A stretch of DNA of 64,000 bases from Bacteroidetes bacterium GWA2_40_15 (GTDB lineage: Bacteria; Bacteroidota; Bacteroidia; Bacteroidales; VadinHA17): contig MENI01000020.1 in assembly GCA_001768195.1 (NCBI GenBank), positions 1 to 64,000 of the forward strand, written 5' to 3'. A program made the translations under genes and the position numbers. Shown here one piece after another: positions 1 through 9,236 of the stretch. Position 1 is the stretch's first letter, and each line of letters opens with the position of its first letter. Under the pieces are notes generated by a model. It did no database searches. It was not told where the DNA came from and saw only the letters and a program-made list of their open reading frames with translations.

Positions 1-108
1 CCTTTGTAAATTTATTTATGTCAGTAATGGGAAGTTCTTAAATTGGGTTTGTCTTTCTATCTTAATTTTGGGTGTCTTTCGCACAAAACAGGAAAAATAT
101 GTTGCAAA

Positions 109-1212
109 CTATTTTGCAGTCAGTACTTCTTTTACTTTATTGTAAAGATCATCTCCTCTCAGATTCTTTGCAATGATTGTACCTGTCTCATCCAGAAGAA
201 AACTTGCAGGAATTGCGTTTACTGCATAAGTTTTTGCAGCTGCATTACTCCAGTACTGCAGATCTGATACATGAGTCCATGTAAGTTTATCATCTGCAAT
301 GGCTTTTACCCAGTCATCTTTCTTCTGATCGAGTGATACTCCGAAAATATCAAAACCCTTCTTATTAAACTCATTGTAAACTTTAACAATATTTGGATTT
401 TCCTTACGGCAGGGTCCGCACCATGCAGCCCAGAAATCAATAAGCAGGAGTTTTGAACCTATTTTTGATGAAAGAGAAACAGGATTCCCTTCAACATCAT
501 TCATTGTAAAATCAGGCGCCTTCTGCCCAATAGCTACTCTCTTCATTATAGTAACCCTTTCTTTAAGGGAAACCATTTGAGGTAATGAAGCAATAGAAGT
601 ATCAAGTTTATTTATATATGTCTCGAGCTCATCGGCTTCCATTTCGTAACTGATGCTTCCGAGAATTGATGGCGTAACATAAGATGACGGATTATTCAGT
701 ATAAAGTTTTTCTGATTTTGCAGCATCTGAGTCTGAACGGAATCAGCTCTTTTTTCAATATCAGCCAGAAGGGTCGTATTACCTGATTGTGTTGCTTCCT
801 GATATTCGGAATAAATTTTTGCATAAATATCAGTCAGCACCTTATTTGATTCAACATATAATTTGTATTCATCATGTGTTTTTGAGCCTGAGATATCAGC
901 CTTGAAAAGTGAATCAAGGGTTCCGGTCACTTTAATAACAGAGTTTTCCAGGTAAAAAGATGTTCTTTTTCTTGTATCTCCTGCTACAAGCTGAATCAGC
1001 TGAGGATAATCAACAGATCCACCCTTGAATGTGAATACTCCTTTTTTTGAAACTGCGGAATCAATACTTACAATACTGCCTGCATCCCTCTTCTGAAGAT
1101 AAAAGGTTATGCTGTCAGATCCTTCAATTTTACCTTTAACCACATACCCTTTTTCAGAAGAGCAGGATGCGATCAGAAAAATAACTGCAAACAAATAGAT
1201 AATCTTTTTCAT
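109..1212 (-). CDS. TlpA-like thiol:disulfide oxidoreductase lipoprotein (DUF4369 + thioredoxin fold)
   Basis: This 367-residue protein starts with a lipoprotein signal whose lipobox I-A-S-C puts the acylated Cys at residue 17, so it should be anchored in the envelope. Residues about 20-120 look like the DUF4369 domain common in Bacteroidota TlpA proteins. The C-terminal third is a thioredoxin/AhpC-TSA fold with the redox motif WCGPC at about residues 263-267, followed by a cis-Pro region (AIPASFLLD). It probably reduces or isomerises disulfides outside the cytoplasm. Known TlpA relatives serve cytochrome maturation or stress resistance, and the substrate here cannot be told. A TAnnTTTG box lies 50 bp upstream of the start. 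Confidence 0.88.
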   Translation of the reverse strand: MKKIIYLFAVIFLIASCSSEKGYVVKGKIEGSDSITFYLQKRDAGSIVSIDSAVSKKGVFTFKGGSVDYPQLIQLVAGDTRKRTSFYLENSVIKVTGTLDSLFKADISGSKTHDEYKLYVESNKVLTDIYAKIYSEYQEATQSGNTTLLADIEKRADSVQTQMLQNQKNFILNNPSSYVTPSILGSISYEMEADELETYINKLDTSIASLPQMVSLKERVTIMKRVAIGQKAPDFTMNDVEGNPVSLSSKIGSKLLLIDFWAAWCGPCRKENPNIVKVYNEFNKKGFDIFGVSLDQKKDDWVKAIADDKLTWTHVSDLQYWSNAAAKTYAVNAIPASFLLDETGTIIAKNLRGDDLYNKVKEVLTAK

Positions 1213-1260
1213 TTCGTGCTGATATATATGTATAACTGTTTAAACCTTAAAAAGTTCGTG

Positions 1261-1268
1261 CAAATATA
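1261..1268 (-). promoter_or_regulatory. -7 promoter box TATATTTG for the TlpA-like gene
   Basis: On the minus strand this reads TATATTTG, matching the Bacteroidota -7 consensus TAnnTTTG, about 50 bp before the ATG at 1212. It sits in the short gap after meaB, so the TlpA-like gene can be transcribed separately. No clear -33 TTTG was found. Confidence 0.4.
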
Positions 1269-1277
1269 ATATAAAAT

Positions 1278-2375
1278 TCAACAGCCTCCGCTCCTGCAAT
1301 ATTTATCCAGCAGGATTTTGGCTGCCTTGAATGAAGTTATGTTGCCGTTATACAATTGTTTCTCGAGTTCCGGCCTGATATTCTTTACCTCCTCATCGTT
1401 ATAAAAAGCATTTACAAAATATTCAGATATTGTATCATGCATTCTGATTACAGACTGACGTTTCCTGAACTCTTCAAAGTATCCTGTTCTGGTTGTGAAT
1501 TCATAATAGTCGGTTATTGATTCCCAGAGCTCTTTAATACCTCTGTTTTTCAGGGCTGAGCAGGTAAGCGCCCTTGGCCTCCAGCCGGAAGGATTCAGCG
1601 GGAACAGATGCATGGCATTCTGATATGAGATGCGCGCTCCTTCTGCCACTATTTCATTTGGTCCGTCAGCTTTTGTAATTGCAATAATATCAGCCATTTC
1701 CATTATTCCTCGCTTAATACCCTGCAATTCGTCGCCGGCTCCGGCAAGCATCAGCAACAGAAACACATCCACCATTGAATGAACAGTTGTTTCGGATTGG
1801 CCTACGCCAACAGTCTCAATTATAATGGTATCAAAACCGGCTGCTTCGCATAAGATTATTGTTTCCCTGGTTTTTCTGGCAACACCTCCGAGAGTACCTG
1901 CTGAGGGAGAAGGCCTTATGTAGGCAAGAGGATGAATGCTGAGCTGCTCCATTCGTGTTTTGTCACCAAGGATGCTTCCCCTGGTATACGCACTGCTGGG
2001 ATCAATTGTAAGAACTGCAATTTTCCTTCCTTCTTCAGCAAGGTAAAGTCCGAATGTTTCTATAAAAGTGCTTTTACCGGCACCCGGTACGCCTGTAATA
2101 CCTATTCTCAGCGATTTTGAACCATACGGAAGGCATTTTTCAATAATCGATTGCGCCTCCTCATAATGCTGAGGCAGTGAACTTTCGACCATGGTGATTG
2201 CCTGGCTGAGGATGGTCCGGTTTCCGGAAACTATGCCATTAAAATATTCGTCAACCGAATATTTCTTCTTTTTCTGTCCTGTTGTTTTCCTCAGGATGTC
2301 AGGATTAATGCCGGAAGGTTGTGTAATTCCCTTATTTACCTTCAGTGCGCTCTTAAAATCCTTTCCCTTCTCCAT
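1278..2375 (-). CDS. meaB: Methylmalonyl-CoA mutase-associated G-protein chaperone MeaB
   Basis: This is a 365-residue MeaB/ArgK-family GTPase. The Walker A motif GVPGAGKS is at residues 95-102. It is followed by the family motifs LTIDPSSAYTRGSILGDKTRM, read here in two parts (LTIDPSSAYTRG and SILGDKTRM), and by ETVGVGQSE and the G4-like ITKADG. MeaB loads and protects the adenosylcobalamin cofactor of methylmalonyl-CoA mutase, linking the cell to succinate/propionyl-CoA interconversion. The mutase genes are not in this window. The gene starts on the base after the DUF1573 stop codon, so the two are co-transcribed. A decayed acyl-CoA carboxyltransferase gene at 21928 may belong to the same metabolic branch. 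Confidence 0.95.
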   Translation of the reverse strand: MEKGKDFKSALKVNKGITQPSGINPDILRKTTGQKKKKYSVDEYFNGIVSGNRTILSQAITMVESSLPQHYEEAQSIIEKCLPYGSKSLRIGITGVPGAGKSTFIETFGLYLAEEGRKIAVLTIDPSSAYTRGSILGDKTRMEQLSIHPLAYIRPSPSAGTLGGVARKTRETIILCEAAGFDTIIIETVGVGQSETTVHSMVDVFLLLMLAGAGDELQGIKRGIMEMADIIAITKADGPNEIVAEGARISYQNAMHLFPLNPSGWRPRALTCSALKNRGIKELWESITDYYEFTTRTGYFEEFRKRQSVIRMHDTISEYFVNAFYNDEEVKNIRPELEKQLYNGNITSFKAAKILLDKYCRSGGC

Positions 2376-3479
2376 CTATTTTGCTGCCGCTGTCGGCTGC
2401 TCGACATCAGCATTGATCATAAGAACAATTTCAGAATTTTTAGGATCATTAGTATATACATATACAGCTTTGGTAACCTTTCCCGAGTAGCCTCCTGAAT
2501 TGAATGAAGCCTTTATTGAACCCGATTCCCCCGGTTTGATGCCAATACCCTGGTTGCCCTCCTGAATAGCTGTGCATCCGCATGTTGATCTGATGTGCCT
2601 GATCACAAGATCACTCTTACCGGAATTCTGAAATTTGAATTCAACATCATTCTGGGTTGATCCTTTTATCTTACCAAGATCAAAGGTGTTTGATGAAATC
2701 CTGAAAACAGGTGCATTCAGCATATCATCTTTGGAGAGGGAAGAAAAATCCTCTACCAGGTTTGCTGATATATAATAGTACACATTCTCCTGCACAACAT
2801 CATTTACCTTTATTTTAACCATATCGCTTACATTTCCCCATCCTGCGTTTTTTGTGGCGTCATATGTTCCTTCAATCATTCCTTTCTGACCTGGTTTGAG
2901 AGTTTCAGGGGTTGCTTTCAATGACAGATGAGGAGGAAGATTGATAAATTCAACCTTTGCTTCCTTATCAGAAGAATTGACAAGCGGCATCACTCTTATT
3001 TTCTTCTCGGTCTTCTTGATATTTGTAAAAGCCAGATGATTGCTTTCAAACCTCACTGAGCCTACAGGAAATGTGAATAACTCAGTAATAGTCTTTTCAC
3101 GGGGTACCACTTCACCTTTAATTGTAATGACAACCACCTCCGGTTTTGAGTTTGTATAAACCGACAGAGTCTTGTTAAAAGGGCCGGGTCTGTCCTTCGG
3201 ATCATAAATAGCCGTTACCTTACCTTTCCCTCCTGCAGGAATAGGCGATCTGGTCCATTCCGGTGTTGTACAGCCGCAGGAAGCAACAATATTCTGAATT
3301 ACAAGAGGGTCAGATCCAACATTAGTCACCACAAATTCATAAGTCTGCCTTCCGTCTTCTTCCTTGAATTTTCCGAAATCATGCTCTGTTTCCAACAGCT
3401 GCATCTTTGATTGTACCTGCTGACCATTCAATCCATAGGCCAAACCAAGCATAATGAATAATATTAATAACCTTTTCAT
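2376..3479 (-). CDS. Secreted protein with two DUF1573 (Ig-like) domains
   Basis: The 367-residue protein has a Sec signal peptide (cleavage likely near GLNGQ) and two repeats of the DUF1573 type. The first is at about residues 28-125 with the hallmark ASCGCTTPEW. The second is at about 255-355 with STCGCTAIQEG. The core 'GKIKGS...FKFQNSGKSDLVI' pattern is typical of ASH/Ig-like beta-sandwich domains. Function is not established for the family, and a periplasmic or surface role is inferred from the signal. It abuts meaB with no gap. A TAACTTTG -7 box precedes it. Confidence 0.85.
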   Translation of the reverse strand: MKRLLILFIMLGLAYGLNGQQVQSKMQLLETEHDFGKFKEEDGRQTYEFVVTNVGSDPLVIQNIVASCGCTTPEWTRSPIPAGGKGKVTAIYDPKDRPGPFNKTLSVYTNSKPEVVVITIKGEVVPREKTITELFTFPVGSVRFESNHLAFTNIKKTEKKIRVMPLVNSSDKEAKVEFINLPPHLSLKATPETLKPGQKGMIEGTYDATKNAGWGNVSDMVKIKVNDVVQENVYYYISANLVEDFSSLSKDDMLNAPVFRISSNTFDLGKIKGSTQNDVEFKFQNSGKSDLVIRHIRSTCGCTAIQEGNQGIGIKPGESGSIKASFNSGGYSGKVTKAVYVYTNDPKNSEIVLMINADVEQPTAAAK

Positions 3480-3516
3480 ATCTGCGTGCTATTTTAAATT
3501 ACTTATATGAGAAATG

Positions 3517-3524
3517 CAAAGTTA
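3517..3524 (-). promoter_or_regulatory. -7 promoter box TAACTTTG for the DUF1573-meaB operon
   Basis: The minus strand reads TAACTTTG about 38 bp before the DUF1573 ATG at 3479, matching TAnnTTTG. The surrounding 250-bp divergent gap (3480-3763) is AT-rich, as expected for promoters in this phylum. On the plus strand a second match, TAGTTTTG, lies at 3682-3689 and could serve the gene starting at 3764. Confidence 0.45.
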
Positions 3525-3763
3525 CAAATTTTTAAAGCCATTTATTTCTGTTATAACAAATTCTTTAATGTTTTGGTTGCATTCCAGGCATCAAAAACCA
3601 GACCGAAAAGAAAAATATTTAACAAAATCTCTAAAAAAGTAAACTTTGACCATTTTATTCTGTTTAAAAGTAGATAATCATTAGTTTTGCTGACTGACAC
3701 GGATCAATTGGAATAAAATTTGATGCTAAAATGAACCGGGTCGATTTAAATTTGTCTGAAAGA

Positions 3764-6700
3764 ATGGCTCAAATCAGGAAACTGACCATAATAGTCTTAT
3801 CATGCATGCTCTATCTGAATGCAAGAGGGCAGTTTTATAATGGCCACCAGATGACATTCGGAAAGAACAAAGTTCAGTACTACGACTACTACTGGCAGTT
3901 TTACAGATTCGATGATTTTGACTGCTATTTCAATGAATATGGCCGCGAACTGGCTCAGTTCACTGCAAATTATGCGATGAAAAAGCTTGAGGAGATCGAG
4001 GACTATTTCGATTACACTCTTGAGAAAAGGATGATCTTCATCATATACAACAAGAGTGCTGAATATAAACAATCAAATATAGGCCTCGTGACATTTGACG
4101 AGGAATCATATAATATCGGTGGATTCAGCAGGATCATCAAGAACAAGGTGATGCTATACTATGAAGGGGACCATGTTGCTTTCCAGAATCAGATAGCTGC
4201 ATCAATAGCAGAGGTGATAATCAATGAAATGCTTTATAATGCTGAAACAAAAGACAGGATAAGCAGTTCATCAGTAATCAACATGCCTGACTGGTATATA
4301 AAAGGACTTATAAAATATTCAGCGCACCGATGGGATTATGAAGCTGAGAACAGGGTTAAGGATGGTCTCAAGTCGGGCAAGTATAAGAATATAAATCATC
4401 TTGAATACGATGATGCCATAGATGCCGGCCAATCATTCTGGAGATTCATCGGAAAAGAATACGGAGATGCAATAATACCGAACATACTCTATTTGACAAA
4501 AATATATAAAAACATTGATGACGGCTTTGAGTATGTTATAGGCAAAGATCTGAAGGAATTGCTTACAGACTGGAAGAAGTTTTATACAGAAATGTATGCC
4601 GATGACAGGCAGTTGCCCGGAGAAGATGGAAATATCATGCGAAAATCCCGCAAGGAGCAGATCTTCCAGCAGGTAAAAGTGAGTCCCGGGGGTGATTACA
4701 TTGCATATGTTACAAACGACTGGGGAAGAAAACGTATATGGCTCTACAACCAGGCAACCGGGAAACAAATGATAATATTCAGGAAAGAGCCTAAGTTCGA
4801 GCAGTTCACTGATGATTCCTACCCTGTTATGGCATGGCATCCCAATGGCAGGATAATTACATTCATCAACGAGGAAGAGGGAGACCTGGTAATGTACTTT
4901 TACCGTACGAATGAAAAAACAACAGAAACACGTAACCTGCTTTACTTCGACAAGGTACTGGATTTCTCTTATTCACCCGAGGGTACAAGTCTGGTTCTTT
5001 CTGCTGTTAAGGATGGTACCACCGACATATATATCCACACAATAACTTCAGGGACAAATGAACAGATAACCAGGGACATAGCAGACGATCTTCATCCCTC
5101 ATTTCTCAGGGAATCGCCCGGAGAAATAGTTTTCTCATCCAATAGGTTATCCGACACCCTCACCAATACCGGAAGTCCGTTTGACAGACTTTCACCGACT
5201 TTCGACCTTTTCACCTATAATCTGAACAAGAGGAATAATAATCTTATAAGATTATCCGAAGGCAGATTTACTGACAGATTTCGGGCTACCGGAATTGCAA
5301 AAAACAAATTTACCTACCTGGGCGATCAGAATGGAATCTTCAACAGGTATGTTGCAACTTTCGACAGCGCAATAAGCTATATCGACACAACTACTCATTA
5401 CAGATATTATATTCAATCACAACCGGTAACAAACTATGACCGGAACATCCTGAACCAGTCTGTGGCCAATGGCCCGGGGGTGTTCAGCGAGGTCCTTTTT
5501 AATAAGAGAAAATTTAACCTGAGAAAAGGCAATTTCGGTGATCTTTCCAAAATTCCTGAAAGCGAAATACTTACTTCTCAGTTCAGGAATGACAAGAATC
5601 TGCTACTGCACAAAGCTGACAGCATAGAACAACTGAGGCAGAGACTGATAATTGAGGACAGGAAAAGAAGAGATACTCTTACCAAGCCGATATATGAGTA
5701 TTATGAAACAAATGAAGCTATAAATATTTCGCACTACGTTTTTGAGAAAGAAAAGGAAAACTATTACGAACAGTTATGGCGAAAGGATTATATGGATATC
5801 GACCTGGATACTTCGGAGCTGGAACTGCCTCTTATAAGAATTTATGAAACCTCCTTTTATAATAATTACATTGTAGCTCAGATTGATTTCAGTTTTCTCA
5901 ATAACTCCTACCAGGTATACAGCGGCGGAGCTCCATATTATAATCCCGGGTTTAATATCCTGACACGCTTCGGGACAGTCGATCTTTTTGAAAATTACAG
6001 GATCACAGGAGGCTTCAGACTTGCAGGAGATTTTGACAGTAACGAGTATCTTCTCAGTGTTGAGAATCTTAAAGGCACCTTTGATAAGCAACTTATATTT
6101 CACAGGCAGGCTTTCTTCAGCTATAACGACTCATCTCTTTTTAAAACATTTTCACACAACTTATATCTTTCCTACTCCAAGCCCCTGACTCCTGTTCTGG
6201 CTCTGAAGGGTACAGTTGCCTTCAGGAATGACAAGCATGTATTTATGTCGACTGATATACCAACCCTCAATTATGAAAATATAAATCAGTTCTGGGGAAG
6301 CCTGAAAGGTGAAGCGATCTATGATAATACAAGGAAAAGGGCTATTAATATTTACTACGGAACAAGGTTCAAGGTATTTGCAGAATATCACAGACAGCTC
6401 AACCTGGCTAAGTCCGATATGATTGTGGTTGGAGTAGATTTCAGAAAATACACACGTATTCACAGGGAACTTATCTGGGCAAACAGGTTTGCAGCCAGCT
6501 CCTCATTCGGACCCACAAAACTGCTGTACTACCTCGGAGGTGTTGACAACTGGATGGGATACCTTTTCAACAACACCCCCATGTTTAACGATGCAACCCC
6601 TGTTACTCCCGGCCAGAATTACAGCTTTCAGGCGCTTGCCACAAACCTCAGGGGATTCAGGCAAAACGTCAGAAATGGCAATAATTTCGCACTTATCAAC

Positions 6701-7039
6701 AGCGAGATCAGGTGGCCCTTTGTCAGGTATTTTGTAGGTCATCCTTTAAAGTCTAACTTCCTTAACAGCTTACAGGTTGTCGGATTTGGAGATATTGGTG
6801 CAGCATGGACAGGGACATCCCCGTGGGATGGGGAAAATGGCTATGACAGAGAGGTTATAACAAACGGACCTGTAACAGTCACTCTCGATTCCAACCGACA
6901 ACCGATTGTCTCCGGATTCGGAGTAGGTGGCAGGGCTCAGATATTCGGTTATTTTGTAAGAGCTGACTGGGCCTGGGGTATTGAGAATAACTACATCCTG
7001 CCCAGAATTTTTTACCTCTCATTCAGCCTTGATTTTTAA
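3764..7039 (+). CDS. Large secreted protein: degenerate peptidase-MA-like domain, TolB-like propeller, Omp85-like barrel
   Basis: I start the gene at the ATG at 3764, which gives a clean signal peptide (MAQIRKLTII...LNARGQ). An in-frame ATG at 3731 would add 11 charged residues. About 1091 residues. The N-terminal 270 resemble gluzincin (MA-clan) peptidase domains, for example 'MPDWYIKGLIKYSA', but no HExxH is present and the usual EG is KG. The middle (about 300-510) has TolB/PD40 propeller repeats (VSPGGDYIAYV, MAWHPNGRIITF, FSYSPEGTSLVLSA). The last 350 residues are strand-rich with a terminal Phe and an LRGF motif reminiscent of Omp85/BamA barrels. It is probably an outer-membrane protein of unknown function. 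Domain assignments come from motifs only. Confidence 0.75.
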   Translation: MAQIRKLTIIVLSCMLYLNARGQFYNGHQMTFGKNKVQYYDYYWQFYRFDDFDCYFNEYGRELAQFTANYAMKKLEEIEDYFDYTLEKRMIFIIYNKSAEYKQSNIGLVTFDEESYNIGGFSRIIKNKVMLYYEGDHVAFQNQIAASIAEVIINEMLYNAETKDRISSSSVINMPDWYIKGLIKYSAHRWDYEAENRVKDGLKSGKYKNINHLEYDDAIDAGQSFWRFIGKEYGDAIIPNILYLTKIYKNIDDGFEYVIGKDLKELLTDWKKFYTEMYADDRQLPGEDGNIMRKSRKEQIFQQVKVSPGGDYIAYVTNDWGRKRIWLYNQATGKQMIIFRKEPKFEQFTDDSYPVMAWHPNGRIITFINEEEGDLVMYFYRTNEKTTETRNLLYFDKVLDFSYSPEGTSLVLSAVKDGTTDIYIHTITSGTNEQITRDIADDLHPSFLRESPGEIVFSSNRLSDTLTNTGSPFDRLSPTFDLFTYNLNKRNNNLIRLSEGRFTDRFRATGIAKNKFTYLGDQNGIFNRYVATFDSAISYIDTTTHYRYYIQSQPVTNYDRNILNQSVANGPGVFSEVLFNKRKFNLRKGNFGDLSKIPESEILTSQFRNDKNLLLHKADSIEQLRQRLIIEDRKRRDTLTKPIYEYYETNEAINISHYVFEKEKENYYEQLWRKDYMDIDLDTSELELPLIRIYETSFYNNYIVAQIDFSFLNNSYQVYSGGAPYYNPGFNILTRFGTVDLFENYRITGGFRLAGDFDSNEYLLSVENLKGTFDKQLIFHRQAFFSYNDSSLFKTFSHNLYLSYSKPLTPVLALKGTVAFRNDKHVFMSTDIPTLNYENINQFWGSLKGEAIYDNTRKRAINIYYGTRFKVFAEYHRQLNLAKSDMIVVGVDFRKYTRIHRELIWANRFAASSSFGPTKLLYYLGGVDNWMGYLFNNTPMFNDATPVTPGQNYSFQALATNLRGFRQNVRNGNNFALINSEIRWPFVRYFVGHPLKSNFLNSLQVVGFGDIGAAWTGTSPWDGENGYDREVITNGPVTVTLDSNRQPIVSGFGVGGRAQIFGYFVRADWAWGIENNYILPRIFYLSFSLDF

Positions 7040-7093
7040 AAAAAGATATATTATATATTTGTCAGGTTTTCTTTTCTATTCAAAAAAATAAGA

Positions 7094-7101
7094 TAATTTT
7101 G
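7094..7101 (+). promoter_or_regulatory. -7 promoter box TAATTTTG for the ferredoxin gene
   Basis: TAATTTTG matches the Bacteroidota -7 consensus and lies 38 bp before the ferredoxin ATG, within the AT-rich 99-bp gap after the large propeller-barrel gene. Confidence 0.45.
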
Positions 7102-7138
7102 GCAATTATTAGTATTTAAGTAACAAAAAATAATCGAA

Positions 7139-7306
7139 ATGGCTTACAAAATTAATGACGACTGTACTGCTTGCGGAACATGTATAGATGAGTGTCCTGT
7201 TGAAGCAATATCTGAGGGTGATATCTATAAAATTGATCCGGATATATGTACTGATTGTGGTGCATGTGTAGATGTTTGCCCTGTTGAGGCTATTCATCCT
7301 GTATAG
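7139..7306 (+). CDS. Bacterial-type 2x[4Fe-4S] ferredoxin
   Basis: A 55-residue open reading frame from ATG 7139 to TAG 7304-7306. It encodes two CxxCxxCxxxCP motifs: Cys9, 12, 15, 19 with Pro20, and Cys37, 40, 43, 47 with Pro48. That is the complete ligand set of clostridial-type ferredoxins carrying two 4Fe-4S clusters. The protein is acidic, with the internal pseudo-twofold repeat typical of the family (CPVEAI in both halves). It is a small soluble electron carrier, likely for pyruvate- or 2-oxoacid:ferredoxin oxidoreductases or other low-potential enzymes. It forms a single-gene unit with its own promoter box and a strong terminator. Confidence 0.95.
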   Translation: MAYKINDDCTACGTCIDECPVEAISEGDIYKIDPDICTDCGACVDVCPVEAIHPV

Positions 7307-7330
7307 CGATCCGCTTAAAAAAATTTAGAA

Positions 7331-7365
7331 GAAGGGACCTGTCACGACAGGTCCCTTCTTTTTTT
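7331..7365 (+). terminator. Strong intrinsic terminator after the ferredoxin gene
   Basis: Perfect 12-bp stem GAAGGGACCTGT (7331-7342) and ACAGGTCCCTTC (7347-7358) with a CACG loop, followed by seven T residues (7359-7365). The T-tract overlaps the stop codon (7364-7366) of the convergent gldB gene. This is the clearest terminator in the window. Confidence 0.93.
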
Positions 7366-8386
7366 ATTTTGGTGAATATCTGGCTTTCTCCAGTATGCCC
7401 TGGATATCAGTATCCTTCATTAATTCAGCAAGTTTTACTTCTGAATTTTTCATCATATACGATTCAACTATCCTGAATCCAAGCCATACAGCTGCCATTC
7501 CGGGCGACTCATTGGTGAAATACGATGTAAAAGGGGCCTCTCCGGTAAGTTTTCGGATTATGAACTGATCGGTGCTGAAAAGAAAATCATGTTCAAGCAG
7601 ATACTGCCACATCTGTTCTTCATTGTTTCTGCAGAACTTCATCTGGCCGGCAGTGAAACCAAAGATAACCTCCTCAGGTTCATCAGGCAGCATGCACCTT
7701 TCATAATACTTAAGCTTTCCATAATGGATCATCTCCGTAATGACATTATCTGCCTGATAACCGATTGCTGACATATCCCACTCTGAATATCCCCATCCGT
7801 AAATACAGTCAGGCACCACATTCGATGATGTCATCCGGTCAGATAAATACTTGTATATCCCAAGCCTGGGATAATATTCACAATCTGATCCAAGATACCT
7901 GTCGAGTCCTATCCCAAGTATGGAATCGCCGGTTATAATGCTGTTATTAAACCCTGTTATGCAAGTATATACATCAGGAATATCTTTATCAGGGAAATGG
8001 AATTTGTAGTATCTGAAAGCGCTGCTCAGCTTATCCTCTATCTCATACAGATCGGGATAAACATTCATTACGGAACTGTAAACTTCATTATTCAGCCTGT
8101 CGGTACAAAACCTTACCAGGAAATCGCTGAATACACTGTCATTAACATCACCGGTATTGATAACATTACTGAAAAGCTGAAGAAAACCCCTGTATTTCTT
8201 CCTCAATGATGAAACATTTTCCGGAATATCATCGGGATTAATTGTAAACAGGTCGACCTCAAGCCTTTTTATTTCAATATTTACATTGATCCCGGAAGTA
8301 TCGACTTTATAATGTCCAGATTTACAGGAGATTATTAAAAACAATATTAGAAAAATAAATATATTTAAAAGGAATTTTTTCTCCAT
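7364..8386 (-). CDS. gldB: Gliding-motility-type lipoprotein GldB
   Basis: I start at the ATG at 8386, which gives MEKKFLLN...LIISC, a lipoprotein signal with the acylated Cys at residue 21. An upstream in-frame ATG at 8410 adds eight residues and spoils the signal. About 340 residues. The sequence fits the GldB family, which carries a predicted metallopeptidase-like fold and 'MIHYGK' and 'F..GQMKFCRNNEEQMW' segments. In Flavobacterium, GldB is required for gliding and associates with nadE and gldC. Here nadE lies just beyond the divergent barrel gene, and gldC is not seen. Presence of gldB does not prove motility, because non-gliding Bacteroidota keep it. Confidence 0.82.
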   Translation of the reverse strand: MEKKFLLNIFIFLILFLIISCKSGHYKVDTSGINVNIEIKRLEVDLFTINPDDIPENVSSLRKKYRGFLQLFSNVINTGDVNDSVFSDFLVRFCTDRLNNEVYSSVMNVYPDLYEIEDKLSSAFRYYKFHFPDKDIPDVYTCITGFNNSIITGDSILGIGLDRYLGSDCEYYPRLGIYKYLSDRMTSSNVVPDCIYGWGYSEWDMSAIGYQADNVITEMIHYGKLKYYERCMLPDEPEEVIFGFTAGQMKFCRNNEEQMWQYLLEHDFLFSTDQFIIRKLTGEAPFTSYFTNESPGMAAVWLGFRIVESYMMKNSEVKLAELMKDTDIQGILEKARYSPK

Positions 8387-8528
8387 GGTCCGATTTCTGA
8401 TTGCAGTCAAAAATAATTACTTTTTCATTAGCTTCTTTGAAAAAATTCCGGAGAGGCCGACTTCTGTTTAAAATTGCTATTTTTACTACCAGTTTGCTTA
8501 ATACCTTATAAGAATAAATCAGATTGAA

Positions 8529-9227
8529 ATGAAAAGCTCACCAACAGGGATAATCAGAATATCTGCTTCACTTCTCTTCCTGTTGCTTGTTGCAGCTCCG
8601 GGCAGGATAATCAATGCGCAGCAGCATATCAGTTTTGGCATTCATGCAGATCCTCTTGTCAGCTGGTTTACCTCCGATAACAAGGATGTTATGAATGACG
8701 GTGCGAGGCCAGGACTCAATTTTGGGTTGATATTCAATAAGTATTTTGCTCCGAACTACGCCTTTTCAACCGGATTAAACCTCATAACTGCAGGAGGAAA
8801 TCTTGTTTGTACCGACACTATTGAAATTATGCTTAATAATCCTGTTACCGTTTTGCCAGGCGACAGGGTTACCTTTAATATAAAATATCTTGCGGTACCG
8901 GTAGGGCTCAAGTTACAGTCAAACCAGATAGGGTATGTAACATTTTTTACTGATGTTGGTCTCGATCCGAAATTTGTGCTTGGCGGAAAAGCTAAAATCC
9001 CTGCAACCGGCATTGAAAAAGAGAATGCAGTAAATGAACTGAATAATTTCAATATGGGTTATCATGTAACAGGAGGCATTGAATACTCGCTGGGAGGAAC
9101 TACAGCTCTTGTTTTTGGGTTGAGTTTCGACAGCAATTTTATAGATATTACAAAAGAAAACGGCAACCAGCCTCCGGATAAAATACACCATAAAATGCTC
9201 AATTTCCGGTTTGGGATAAATTTTTAA
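8529..9227 (+). CDS. Outer-membrane beta-barrel protein, PorT-like
   Basis: This 232-residue protein has a Sec signal peptide ending near GRIINAQ. It then shows the alternating aromatic/polar strands of an eight-stranded outer-membrane barrel (FGIHADPLVSWF, PGLNFGLIF, YAFSTGLNLI, GYHVTGGIEYSLGG) and ends in a strand closed by Phe (LNFRFGINF). It fits the PorT/OMP_b-brl_2 group. PorT belongs to the type IX secretion/gliding machinery in some species, which fits the neighbouring gldB, but a specific PorT assignment cannot be made from motifs. It lies 9 bp upstream of nadE. Confidence 0.72.
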   Translation: MKSSPTGIIRISASLLFLLLVAAPGRIINAQQHISFGIHADPLVSWFTSDNKDVMNDGARPGLNFGLIFNKYFAPNYAFSTGLNLITAGGNLVCTDTIEIMLNNPVTVLPGDRVTFNIKYLAVPVGLKLQSNQIGYVTFFTDVGLDPKFVLGGKAKIPATGIEKENAVNELNNFNMGYHVTGGIEYSLGGTTALVFGLSFDSNFIDITKENGNQPPDKIHHKMLNFRFGINF

Positions 9228-9236
9228 AGAATTTCT

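Noticed and set aside
1..108. Left-edge sequence
   Set aside because: It holds an AT-rich tail after the TlpA-like gene stop. I see no gene or structured element that I can support.
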